DNA from: Halobacillus litoralis
GTDB taxonomy: Bacteria > Bacillota > Bacilli > Bacillales > Halobacillaceae
Length of the DNA: 64,000 bases
NCBI RefSeq assembly: GCF_020171725.1
Contig: NZ_JAIVAJ010000006.1
Coordinates: 401,701 to 465,700, forward strand
Direction: 5' to 3'
Made by a program: the position numbers and the translations under genes. The notes beneath the pieces are model-generated. The model saw only the letters and a list, made by a program, of their open reading frames with translations, was not told the DNA's origin and made no database searches. The stretch's first letter is position 1, and every line of letters begins with the position of its first letter. Below, in pieces: positions 29,135 to 36,971 of the stretch.

Positions 29135-29914
29135 ATGCCAAGAAAGAGACGATCGAATGGTCCCTCAACAGGGCAGAAGGTTTTGATCAGCTTTATTTTT
29201 TTCGTGATATTCACTGGGTTGAGCCTTTGGTATATTAACCAGGGGATTACGCCCGCACTCTACAGTATTGCAGAAACCAAGACGCAGCAGTTAGCGCGAG
29301 ATGCCATTAACGAAGCGGTCAGTAAGCAGATATCAGAGGATTTACAGTTTAAAGACCTTGTCAACATGGAGAAGGACGACGACGGAAATATCGTGTATAT
29401 GGGCTGGAACTCGATTGTCGTAAACCGTGTCCTTCGTAACACGACCATGCGGGTTCAAACGTACTTAAAGCGCATGGAACTGAATGAGCTGCCAATGGAG
29501 GACACATCATTGGAGCCTGAACTGGACCCGGACATGTCACAAGATCAGCAAGGGGAGCAGCCGGCTACTTTAATCGAGATTCCTGTAGGTCAGGCTACAA
29601 ATAACACCCTGCTCGCAAACTTAGGCCCGAAAGTACCTGTTCAGCTGCGCGTGATCGGAGACGTGCAATCCAACTTTGAAAATGAATTAACCGAATATGG
29701 TATTAATGCTGCCCTGTTTGAGCTGTCGGTCCACATCGAAGTCAATGTAAGGATTGTCATCCCATTTTCGACAGAAACGACGACGGTCTCGACTGATATT
29801 CCAATCGATACAGCCACAATACTAGGAGAGGTTCCGAACTTCTACGGAGAAGGAGCGGGTCAGAACAGTACCGAATCCCCATCTTTTTCCTTTCCGATGG
29901 ACCCCTTGCAATAA
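29135..29914 (+). CDS. yunB: Sporulation protein YunB
   Basis: 259 residues: one N-terminal membrane helix (about 18-38, preceded by KRRSNGPSTGQK) and an extracytoplasmic domain with QISEDLQFKDLVNMEKDDDGNIVYMGWNS and a C-terminal beta-rich part. It resembles B. subtilis YunB, a sigma-E-dependent protein needed for efficient sporulation, and sits in the same gene neighbourhood. ATG behind AGGAGGGG. Confidence 0.85.
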   Translation: MPRKRRSNGPSTGQKVLISFIFFVIFTGLSLWYINQGITPALYSIAETKTQQLARDAINEAVSKQISEDLQFKDLVNMEKDDDGNIVYMGWNSIVVNRVLRNTTMRVQTYLKRMELNELPMEDTSLEPELDPDMSQDQQGEQPATLIEIPVGQATNNTLLANLGPKVPVQLRVIGDVQSNFENELTEYGINAALFELSVHIEVNVRIVIPFSTETTTVSTDIPIDTATILGEVPNFYGEGAGQNSTESPSFSFPMDPLQ

Positions 29915-29959
29915 TATGAATCTATTGATAGAATGGCAAAGAACTGAATATGCGTGACC

Positions 29960-30218
29960 TTATCAGATCGGTGAGGTAGAGGCGCAGGCGTCATGAGTCA
30001 TTCACCTGAGTACGACAAGCGAAGACGGTGAATAAAAGGGATGGTCTGCCGAAGGAGAAGAGCGTGATGTCGCACAATCTTCTTCTGGTGTGTAGTTGAA
30101 TAAAGTACACACTGTCATGCATGCTTTTTTGGGTGCATGGGGCGCTACTGATCGAAATGGAGGATAATCAATTGCTACTAAGGCAATGGTGGATTATTTT
30201 CTATCATTGTCTTTTTTT
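29960..30218 (+). ncRNA. Lysine riboswitch (L-box) with terminator
   Basis: The core GAGGTAGAGGCGC (29973-29985), a GAGTACGACAAGCGAAGACGG segment in part, AAAAGGG and GCCGAAGG (30048-30055) are diagnostic of the L-box. The terminator is a 12-bp stem (30182-30193 with 30200-30211) followed by T7. A competing hairpin CATGCA/TGCATG lies at 30117-30139. High lysine would stop transcription before the NhaC-type gene. Confidence 0.92.
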
Positions 30219-30289
30219 ATTCCTCATTTTTATCCGCAGTAGCCTTCCGAATCCCGCAATACACCATACGATATTACGGAGGGAACATC

Positions 30290-31861
30290 ATGGAAGGAAC
30301 ATTTTACTCATTAATTCCAGCAGTCTTAATGCTGGTCCTTGTACTCCTTACAAGGAAAGTCATTTTATCACTTGGTATCGGTATCGTTGTCGGCGCATTC
30401 ATGCTGACAGACTTGAATATCGTAGAAGGCATTTCACTCATTGTGTCGATCTTCACCGCTATTTTTTACGATGGTGGCTTGAACATGGGCAACCTGTATC
30501 TGTTATCATTCCTATTCTTACTAGGGGTTACGACAGCCTTTATGACAGCATCCGGCGGAAGCCGTGCTTTCGGAAAGTGGGCGGTCGAACGAATCCAGAC
30601 ACGCCGTGGGGCGAAGCTGATTCCAGCGGTATTAGGTATTATTATCTTTATTGACGATTACTTCAACGCGCTGGCCGTTGGTCAGGTGGCTCGTCCTGTA
30701 ACAGACCGTTATAAGGTATCAAGAGCCAAGCTTGCTTATTTCATTGACTCGACTTCAGCTCCGATTACCGTGATCTCACCCATTTCAAGCTGGGGAGCTT
30801 ACATTATCGGTACAATCGGGAGTATCCTCGTTGCAAATGAAGTGACAGATTTCGGAGGATTCGAAGCGTTCATCAGAATGATTCCGGCGAACTTCTATGT
30901 ATTCGCGGCCTTGCTTCTCGTCTTCTTGACGATCTTCATGAAGCTTGATGTCGGACCGATGAAAAAGCACGAACGTCGTGCAATGGAAAAAGGGGAGCTT
31001 ACAGATCCTGAGCAAGGGGATGTGCCTGGTGACCTTGGCGATGAATTCAAAGAGCACGGAAAAGGGAAAATCTATCACCTGATCTTACCGATCGTTGCCC
31101 TGATTGCAGGGACAGTGATTTCGATGATCGTAACGGGCGTACGAAACACAACCGAAGGTCCGGTAGACGCACTAGCGATTTTTGCGAATACGAACGTGAA
31201 CATTTCCCTGTTTGCAGGTGGACTGGCATCTGTTGTGCTGGCAGCCGTTCTGTATATTATTCAGTCGGGTGAGAAATCATCCATGGGCCATGTACTCATT
31301 CAAGGGTTAAAGGCGATGCTGCCTGCGATTTATATTCTTGTATTCGCTTGGATGATCGGTACAATTATCGATAATCTGGGCACAGGAGAGTATTTGGCAC
31401 AGCTCTTTACGGAAGCGAATATCAGTGTGGCTTACCTGCCATTGATCATCTTCCTTCTGTCTGGATTTATGGCTCTTTCAACAGGAACTTCGTGGGGAAC
31501 ATTCGGCATCATGCTTCCGATTGCTGGTGAAATCGCAGCAGTCACAGATGTAACGATGATGATCCCTGCATTGTCTGCAGTACTTGCCGGTTCGGTATTC
31601 GGAGACCACTGTTCACCGATTTCCGATACGACGATCCTTTCGTCCACAGGTGCCGGTTCGAACCACATCGATCACGTATTGACTCAGCTGCCATACGCAC
31701 TTGTTGCGGCTGGAGCGGCTGCAGTCGGATATATCGTCCTTGGACTGACAGGATCGATTTGGATGCCGTTGATCTTGACGTTAGCCATTGTCGTGATTGC
31801 TGCGTTCGTTTTACGAGCCGCGGGTCAAACAGTGGATATTGATGAGAAACAAGTGATGTAA
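30290..31861 (+). CDS. NhaC-family transporter, predicted lysine importer
   Basis: 523 residues with about 11-12 membrane helices. NhaC-superfamily marks include IIFIDDYFNALAVGQVARP, SAPITVISPISSWGAYI, TGTSWGTFGIMLPIA and FGDHCSPISDTTILSSTGA. By sequence alone it would be called a Na+/H+ antiporter, but the L-box directly upstream places it in the lysine regulon. NhaC-type proteins under L-box control have been proposed as lysine transporters (LysW). ATG after GGAGGG; single-gene unit closed by a terminator. Confidence 0.88.
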   Translation: MEGTFYSLIPAVLMLVLVLLTRKVILSLGIGIVVGAFMLTDLNIVEGISLIVSIFTAIFYDGGLNMGNLYLLSFLFLLGVTTAFMTASGGSRAFGKWAVERIQTRRGAKLIPAVLGIIIFIDDYFNALAVGQVARPVTDRYKVSRAKLAYFIDSTSAPITVISPISSWGAYIIGTIGSILVANEVTDFGGFEAFIRMIPANFYVFAALLLVFLTIFMKLDVGPMKKHERRAMEKGELTDPEQGDVPGDLGDEFKEHGKGKIYHLILPIVALIAGTVISMIVTGVRNTTEGPVDALAIFANTNVNISLFAGGLASVVLAAVLYIIQSGEKSSMGHVLIQGLKAMLPAIYILVFAWMIGTIIDNLGTGEYLAQLFTEANISVAYLPLIIFLLSGFMALSTGTSWGTFGIMLPIAGEIAAVTDVTMMIPALSAVLAGSVFGDHCSPISDTTILSSTGAGSNHIDHVLTQLPYALVAAGAAAVGYIVLGLTGSIWMPLILTLAIVVIAAFVLRAAGQTVDIDEKQVM

Positions 31862-31865
31862 TAGG

Positions 31866-31904
31866 AAAGCCTCACTGAGCTTACTGCTCAGTGAGGCTTT
31901 TTTT
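31866..31904 (+). terminator. Terminator of the NhaC-type gene
   Basis: A 15-bp stem beginning AAAGCCTCACTGAGC with a TTACT loop and T7. Confidence 0.9.
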
Positions 31905-31986
31905 ATGTTGAACATCAGTCTTGCTATTCTATTAGAGGATCTCTGATCAAGTAACTCCTTAAGATAGAGCCTAATGAGACTGATTT

Positions 31987-32607
31987 CTATTCGTTGTGTT
32001 GACTAAACTGCAATTCAAGATTAAAGTCCAAGTCCTTGTCCTCGAAACTTTCATCCGCATCTTTATGCATCGTAAGTTCTATGTTTTCAAAGTGTACGAC
32101 ATCGCCTGGCTCGAGTGGGTATTTACCATTCTGACCTGAAAGGGCTTGGTCAGCTTGATTAATAGAGAAGCCTGTTTTAATGGTCCAAGAATTTCTTTCC
32201 TCACCATTATCATCCTTCACTATAATTTTTCCTCCAGTGATCATAATAAGATCACGCTGTTCAGAAGTGAGTGGAGTACCATTTCCCCCAAACTCTAGAG
32301 ACGGTTTCTTCGCTACTGCGGGGATGGATCCTGTATTCTCAAATGAAGCTGAGAACTTAGCGCCTGCACCAGGATAGAGGTTATCCACTGAGAAACTAAG
32401 TCCTTTCGCGTCAAACGTATCATTTGTAACAATGTACTGTTTGCCTGTTTCATTACTAGCAATTTCAGAATCTGTAAATTCTACTTTCAATTCTCCAGTA
32501 CTTACCGTGTTATCGACCGTAATGGCGTCTGTCCAGTAGGCATATCCAGCACCAGATACCATCATTCCTGCAATAACTGCTGACGTTAAAAACTTTGCAC
32601 CCTTCAT
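31987..32607 (-). CDS. Camelysin/TasA-like secreted protein A (SipW-type signal)
   Basis: 206 residues. The N-terminus MKGAKFLTSAVIAGMMVSGA, followed by GYAYWTDAITVDNTVSTG, is the signal peptide class cut by ER-type signal peptidase SipW. The mature part is a beta-sandwich like TasA and CalY/camelysin, which build biofilm or surface fibres, with FENTGSIPAV as a family element. ATG 32607 follows AAAGGAG; the longer open frame has no site. It is paralogous to the neighbour at 32789-33472. The mature protein is very acidic. Confidence 0.88.
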   Translation of the reverse strand: MKGAKFLTSAVIAGMMVSGAGYAYWTDAITVDNTVSTGELKVEFTDSEIASNETGKQYIVTNDTFDAKGLSFSVDNLYPGAGAKFSASFENTGSIPAVAKKPSLEFGGNGTPLTSEQRDLIMITGGKIIVKDDNGEERNSWTIKTGFSINQADQALSGQNGKYPLEPGDVVHFENIELTMHKDADESFEDKDLDFNLELQFSQHNE

Positions 32608-32750
32608 AACAATCGCTCCTTTTACATGTTGGTTGTTGTTTACATTTCTTATCTTAAGGGGATGAACCATTCTTTTCGCCATGCAAAAGTATATTTCTTA
32701 GTGGCTCTCAAGCGTCCTCTGACTACTCCTTTGGGGTAATCATACATATA

Positions 32751-32783
32751 CAAAAAGACGACCTCTAGGGTAGAGGTCGTCTT
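32751..32783 (-). terminator. Terminator between the two camelysin genes
   Basis: A 13-bp stem (AAGACGACCTCTA, GGG loop) with T5 on the minus strand. Confidence 0.85.
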
Positions 32784-32788
32784 CGAAT

Positions 32789-33472
32789 TTATTGGGCGTT
32801 ATGTTGTTTCCAGTTGAAATCAATATCGAATTGGGTACGAAGGTTTTCTGTTTCATTGCCTGATTGATCATCTAAGTAGAAGATAATACAGTTTTCCTCA
32901 CTTGGATTATAAGCAGGTATGGCTGCTGCTACTTCATCTTTATGTTCTTCAGGGATGTCGAAAAGAATATAATCGCCGGGCTCCATTTGAACATTCTCGA
33001 GCATCGCGTTCAGGTCATCCTCTAAAGAGTCCAGTGTTCCGGTGAAGTAGCCACCGTCTTTAATGCGGTGTTTACTGCTCATTTGAATGAATCCTCCTGC
33101 TGCCTTAACATCATTGCCTAACGCTCCAGCTTGTTCGCTGAAGGTTACGTTCACATGATCAAGCACTGCCGGTATAGAGCCAAAGTTTTCTGCTTTTGCA
33201 GCATATAGACTCATAGCGCCGGGGTACATATCCTCCATTGTTACAGTCAACGTGTCTGCTGTTTGAGTTATAGATCCAGTCATATAGTTCTCGCCTGCAT
33301 TATCTTTATTGATTTGGTGAGGTAGTCCGAAAGCTTTTGTGAATTGAACGTCGAGGTTCCCTGTTGCTACCGTGTTATCTACCGTTAAAGCATCCGTCCA
33401 ATAAGCATAACCAGCTCCTGACACCATCATCCCTGCGATAACCGCTGATGCAATCATGTTTTTTGCTTTCAT
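32789..33472 (-). CDS. Camelysin/TasA-like secreted protein B (SipW-type signal)
   Basis: 227 residues. The first 45 residues are almost identical to paralogue A (SAVIAGMMVSGAGYAYWTDA), then the sequences diverge, with AENFGSIPAVLDHV matching FENTGSIPAV. The C-terminus ends FDIDFNWKQHNAQ, like FNLELQFSQHNE in A. It is a predicted matrix-fibre or cell-surface protein, transcribed away from the sensor kinase. ATG 33472 follows AAGGAG. A terminator separates it from gene A, so expression levels can differ. Confidence 0.88.
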   Translation of the reverse strand: MKAKNMIASAVIAGMMVSGAGYAYWTDALTVDNTVATGNLDVQFTKAFGLPHQINKDNAGENYMTGSITQTADTLTVTMEDMYPGAMSLYAAKAENFGSIPAVLDHVNVTFSEQAGALGNDVKAAGGFIQMSSKHRIKDGGYFTGTLDSLEDDLNAMLENVQMEPGDYILFDIPEEHKDEVAAAIPAYNPSEENCIIFYLDDQSGNETENLRTQFDIDFNWKQHNAQ

Positions 33473-33968
33473 ATCGTTCACTCCTTCTTTAGTATGACTC
33501 AATCATAAAAAAGGAAGTGAAAAATCACGACATGATTAAGTGTGATTTTTTTGAATAAATAAGTAGTTGGTATTCATACTTATTAGTTATAGTGTATAGA
33601 ACTTTAGTGTAATGATTAAAAAGATGTTATCTAAAAATAACTTAAATTAAATATTTATGAACTATCTTGAATGATGATATTTCCATCAATATCCGACGAG
33701 ATTCATGCTTTTTTGATAGAAGATTATGTTCATTTAGTGAAGTGTGTGTAATTTTTTAACAAAAACGAAAGAGATGTGTCGATGACAAAACGTTTACAAA
33801 ATCATCCACTTTATATTACTTTAGTGTTAAGCGGATGGCGATGAAGTGTATGCTGTACATGGGCACTTTGTGTACACGGAGCCACTAGTGCAACCGGCCG
33901 ACTTTCGTAATGGGAAGTCTTTTTTTTATGAGGCTTTTTCGATTAGAAGGTAAAGGACGTGTAGAAAT
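33473..33968. promoter_or_regulatory. Divergent control region with a structured leader
   Basis: AT-rich gap between the camelysin genes (minus) and the sensor kinase (plus). A hairpin at 33520-33550 (AAAAATCAC/GTGATTTTT) lies in the camelysin B leader. On the plus strand, two TGTACA palindromes (33855-33860, 33871-33876) inside a GTGTA/TACAC pairing are followed by a GC-rich segment and an intrinsic terminator (GACTTTC at 33900-33906, GGAAGTC at 33913-33919, then T8) that ends about 40 bases before the kinase GTG. This looks like an attenuated leader. I cannot match it to a known riboswitch class. Confidence 0.55.
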
Positions 33969-35618
33969 GTGAAGCTTAAGTGGAAAGTTGAATGGAATGA
34001 TCGTCATCTCCTTCATGTGTTTAGAATCGTGTCCATCGTGCTCTCTTTCGTAGTCCATATGTTCTGGGGAAGTGGCCAGAGTTCTTCCTACTTATGGCTG
34101 GCTTTTGTGTTGCTGCTAAGCGCATCGGTAATTATGATCTGGTTGTACGAAAAATCAAGTGGTGTCCCTTGGCAATTCTTCTTTTTGTTTACGATTGAAA
34201 CGATTGGAGTCAGTTATTTATTAATTGTCAGTGGGGGATTGAATAGTCTATTTATCTGGTACGGATTAAATCCTGTATTACTTGCAGCAAATGGTCTTCC
34301 GATTTTGTTCGGGTGGTTGTATTTAGGTTTCTACTTATTCGTCATTCTTTCATTTGCAGTGGATCAAACGTTGGTTGCAGTAGGGGCCGAATCACTATAT
34401 ATCCTGGCCATCGTGCTCATAACGCTCGCTGTGCAGTTGCTCACGTTAATGCTGCGTAAGTTTGAAGAGAAGCATAATGAATTAGAGGAGGCGAATCTGC
34501 AGGTTGAGCAATCAATCGACCATGTTATGTCACTCTATCAGATCACGGAACGCATCTCTCATTACAGCTCGAAGGATAGTGTTTATCACACGTTCGCTAC
34601 ATACGCCAGGCAGCTGACGAAAAGTCCTTCCGCTTTCTTTTATGAAAAGCTGCCTTCCCATGCAAGTGAGGAACCCGTTGTTGTCGAATTGTCCGATTCT
34701 TCAGGTTCTGAAAAGGAGCGGATTGTGAGAGCAGTGAGTGGTTTTAAGAGAGGTGAAGTGACAGAGTGCATGTATCATACAGAGGGGAATGGGCGCCACT
34801 ACATAATGAGAGCGGTAACATCCGGGGATCGAGTATATGGGATCCTTGGGCTTGAAATAGGATCTGACTTCAGGTTCATGAACGATAGACTAGAGAACCA
34901 TCTGGATTTCCTTTCGCATTTATGTTCCGTTACGTTGGATCGGCTGTTTCAAGAAGAAGTGCATACGGATCTTCTCCTGTTAGAGGAGCAGAACAGAATT
35001 GCTAATGAAATTCATGACAGTGTATCGCAACGTTTGTTCAGTATTGTCTATGCTTTGCATTCTCTTGATAAAGAAGGGATTCCGCCTTCGTTACAAACGA
35101 CATTGAACATGGTCGAGGATTCTTCCCGATCTGCCGCTAAGGAATTGAGGGTTTGTATTTACAACCTGAGTAAGAGAGGCGACTTAGATAAGTGCTTCAG
35201 TCAAAAACTGAAAAACCATTTAAAACAAATTTCATCTCTCTCTAAGACAGACATCGCCTTTCATTTTTCTGGTGAGGAAGAGCAGGTTCATCCTGATATG
35301 AAATCTGTTTTACTCCGTCTTATAACGGAGGCGACAGGCAATGCAATTCGTCATGGAGCGGCTGAAGAAATTGAAGTGGAGATCAAAGTAGGGAAGGAGA
35401 ATGTTCGATTAAACATTGTAGATAATGGAATTGGCTTCGAACCAGAAGAGTTGAGTGACGGGGACAGAGGCCTTGGGCTGCAGAATATGGAAAGCCTTGT
35501 AGAAAGATATGCTGGTTCTTTTAAGATTCGAAGTGAGACAGGTACAGGAACAATGATTGATATTCAAATGCCTAAAACCCAAAGGAGAGAACGTATCTAT
35601 GAAACTATTGGTAGTTGA
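33969..35618 (+). CDS. NarL-type sensor histidine kinase (six-TM, HisKA_3)
   Basis: 549 residues. About six membrane helices (residues ~15-160) without a large external loop, a coiled coil (~165-185), a GAF-like region (~190-320), then the HisKA_3 box with NRIANEIHDSVSQRL (H349) and a HATPase domain (NAIRHGAAEEIEVE, DNGIGFEPEEL, GLGLQNM). The intramembrane sensor suggests detection of envelope state or a membrane ligand. The start is GTG with AAAGGA upstream. It overlaps the response regulator by 20 bases. Confidence 0.88.
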   Translation: MKLKWKVEWNDRHLLHVFRIVSIVLSFVVHMFWGSGQSSSYLWLAFVLLLSASVIMIWLYEKSSGVPWQFFFLFTIETIGVSYLLIVSGGLNSLFIWYGLNPVLLAANGLPILFGWLYLGFYLFVILSFAVDQTLVAVGAESLYILAIVLITLAVQLLTLMLRKFEEKHNELEEANLQVEQSIDHVMSLYQITERISHYSSKDSVYHTFATYARQLTKSPSAFFYEKLPSHASEEPVVVELSDSSGSEKERIVRAVSGFKRGEVTECMYHTEGNGRHYIMRAVTSGDRVYGILGLEIGSDFRFMNDRLENHLDFLSHLCSVTLDRLFQEEVHTDLLLLEEQNRIANEIHDSVSQRLFSIVYALHSLDKEGIPPSLQTTLNMVEDSSRSAAKELRVCIYNLSKRGDLDKCFSQKLKNHLKQISSLSKTDIAFHFSGEEEQVHPDMKSVLLRLITEATGNAIRHGAAEEIEVEIKVGKENVRLNIVDNGIGFEPEELSDGDRGLGLQNMESLVERYAGSFKIRSETGTGTMIDIQMPKTQRRERIYETIGS

Positions 35619-36240
35619 TGACCATCCACTTGTCCGTCAAGGCTTGCTAGCGTTGCTTAGAAAAAACAATGACGAAGTAAGGGAAGCTTCCTCAATAGCG
35701 GAGGCATCAGAATCTATTGCTTCCTATCAACCTGACCTTGTATTGGTAGATTTGCGTTTGGGGAAGGAGTCAGGCTTTCAATTGATCAAGGATGCTGGTA
35801 AGTTCGGGAACTCTATAAAGTTTGTGATTCTAACTTCATCTGCAAGAATATCGGATTTCAAGACGGCAAAGGAGCTGGGCGTATCCGGCTATATCTTGAA
35901 AGAAGCGCTTCCTGAGGAATTACTATATGCCCTTAAGCTTGTATCAAATGGACGGAAGTATTACGACCCTGGTGTTTTAGAAGTGATGATGGATGAAGAA
36001 GAAACTGAGAATGTGGAAGGGTTGACCAAAAAGGAACAGGAGGTATTGAGGCTTCTTGGTATGGGAGGATCGAATCGTGATATTGCCGGTCAACTTTTTA
36101 TTTCAGAAAATACAGTGAAAAAACACGTGAGCCAGATTTTAGATAAACTGCACCTGCCTGATCGTACTCAGGCGGCCCTATATGCCAACTTGAAAGGAAT
36201 ATCCACCTATCAACTAGTAGAGCAGAATGTACAGGGCTGA
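35599..36240 (+). CDS. NarL/LuxR-type response regulator
   Basis: 213 residues: receiver domain with DD (7-8), phosphoacceptor D51 in LVLVDLRLG and K near 102, then a LuxR-type helix-turn-helix (LTKKEQEVLRLLGMGGSNRDIAGQLFISENTVKKHVSQIL). Partner of the overlapping kinase. Given its place between divergent camelysins and the secretion genes, it probably controls the surface-protein locus. ATG 35599 sits inside the kinase gene behind AAAGGAGAG. Confidence 0.93.
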   Translation: MKLLVVDDHPLVRQGLLALLRKNNDEVREASSIAEASESIASYQPDLVLVDLRLGKESGFQLIKDAGKFGNSIKFVILTSSARISDFKTAKELGVSGYILKEALPEELLYALKLVSNGRKYYDPGVLEVMMDEEETENVEGLTKKEQEVLRLLGMGGSNRDIAGQLFISENTVKKHVSQILDKLHLPDRTQAALYANLKGISTYQLVEQNVQG

Positions 36241-36260
36241 AGCTGGAGGTGTTGGGACAA

Positions 36261-36668
36261 ATGAAGAAAGCAAGTCTGAAGTTTAGGAGCTTTCCATTGG
36301 CTATTGCACTAGTGGTGATCTGCCTGAATGGAGTCGGCGTTTCCTATGCCCATTTCACAGACAGGATTGATATTAGGCAGCACATGGAGACGGGGGAGAT
36401 GAAGATTGAGATCGATCGTGCCTTCTCCGTTCACCCAAAGCAAGGAATTGAAAATATCGATGTACAAGTAAATGATGAGCAGTTTATGATCAGCGCAGAT
36501 GTCGAAAAGAATTATAAAGGAAAGCTCTCTTTTTATGTTCGAAACATGGGTACGATTCCAATTGATATGGAGGGGGACCGTCTGAAGCCGGACCAAAAGG
36601 GAAAGATAACGATTCCAATTGATTCGCAATTTCGCATGAAAAAAATCAAATATAGTCAGTGGAAGTGA
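36261..36668 (+). CDS. Short camelysin-like protein with SipW-type signal (mini 1)
   Basis: 135 residues: MKKASLKFRSFPLAIALVVICLNGVGVSYAHFTDRIDIRQ is a SipW-class signal with AHFTD instead of AYWTD, followed by a short beta-rich domain (GEMKIEIDRAFSVH, LSFYVRNMGTIPIDM). The NMGTIPID element corresponds to NTGSIPAV of the full camelysins. It may be an anchor or nucleator like TapA relative to TasA. ATG 36261 was chosen over the upstream TTG for spacing to GGAGG. Confidence 0.75.
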   Translation: MKKASLKFRSFPLAIALVVICLNGVGVSYAHFTDRIDIRQHMETGEMKIEIDRAFSVHPKQGIENIDVQVNDEQFMISADVEKNYKGKLSFYVRNMGTIPIDMEGDRLKPDQKGKITIPIDSQFRMKKIKYSQWK

Positions 36669-36685
36669 GAATGGAGGAGAGTGTC

Positions 36686-36955
36686 TTGAAGCGAGCGCTT
36701 CTAATGCTTGGTGTGAGTGTAGTGATTGGGCTGATCTTTTGCTCGGGAGGCTATGCCTACTGGAGTAAAGATATTGAAGTGAGAGCAGACATCAAGGTAG
36801 TAGAGCCAGAAGTTGAACAACCAGAAACAGATGAGAGTAAAGCCCTCTCAACGGGTCAAGAAGGAACGGAACAGAGTGTAGAAAAAAGTGAAGCACATGC
36901 AATAGACAAGGATAATGCCGACTCAGACGAAGCGAAACACAAATCACCGAGTTGA
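36686..36955 (+). CDS. Very short SipW-signal protein with acidic tail (mini 2)
   Basis: 89 residues. MKRALLMLGVSVVIGLIFCSGGYAYWSKDIEV is a SipW-type signal ending in the canonical YAYW; the rest is a disordered Glu/Asp/Ser/Lys tail. There is no beta-sandwich, so it is not a fibre subunit by itself. The start is TTG 36686 behind GGAGGAG; an upstream GTG in frame lacks a site. Its function is unknown. Confidence 0.65.
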   Translation: MKRALLMLGVSVVIGLIFCSGGYAYWSKDIEVRADIKVVEPEVEQPETDESKALSTGQEGTEQSVEKSEAHAIDKDNADSDEAKHKSPS

Positions 36956-36971
36956 AATTGGGGTGCACATA

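Noticed and set aside
30121..30654. 177-codon open frame starting in the lysine leader
   Set aside because: It overlaps the riboswitch terminator and the NhaC-type gene in another frame, with unbalanced composition and no ribosome site.
30290..31861. Plain Na+/H+ antiporter call for the NhaC-family gene
   Set aside because: The upstream lysine riboswitch makes lysine transport the better hypothesis, though sodium or proton coupling may remain.
33780..33930. Assignment of the kinase leader to a cyclic-di-GMP-I riboswitch
   Set aside because: The CACGCACAGGGCAAACC and tetraloop-receptor blocks of that class are absent; left as unassigned.
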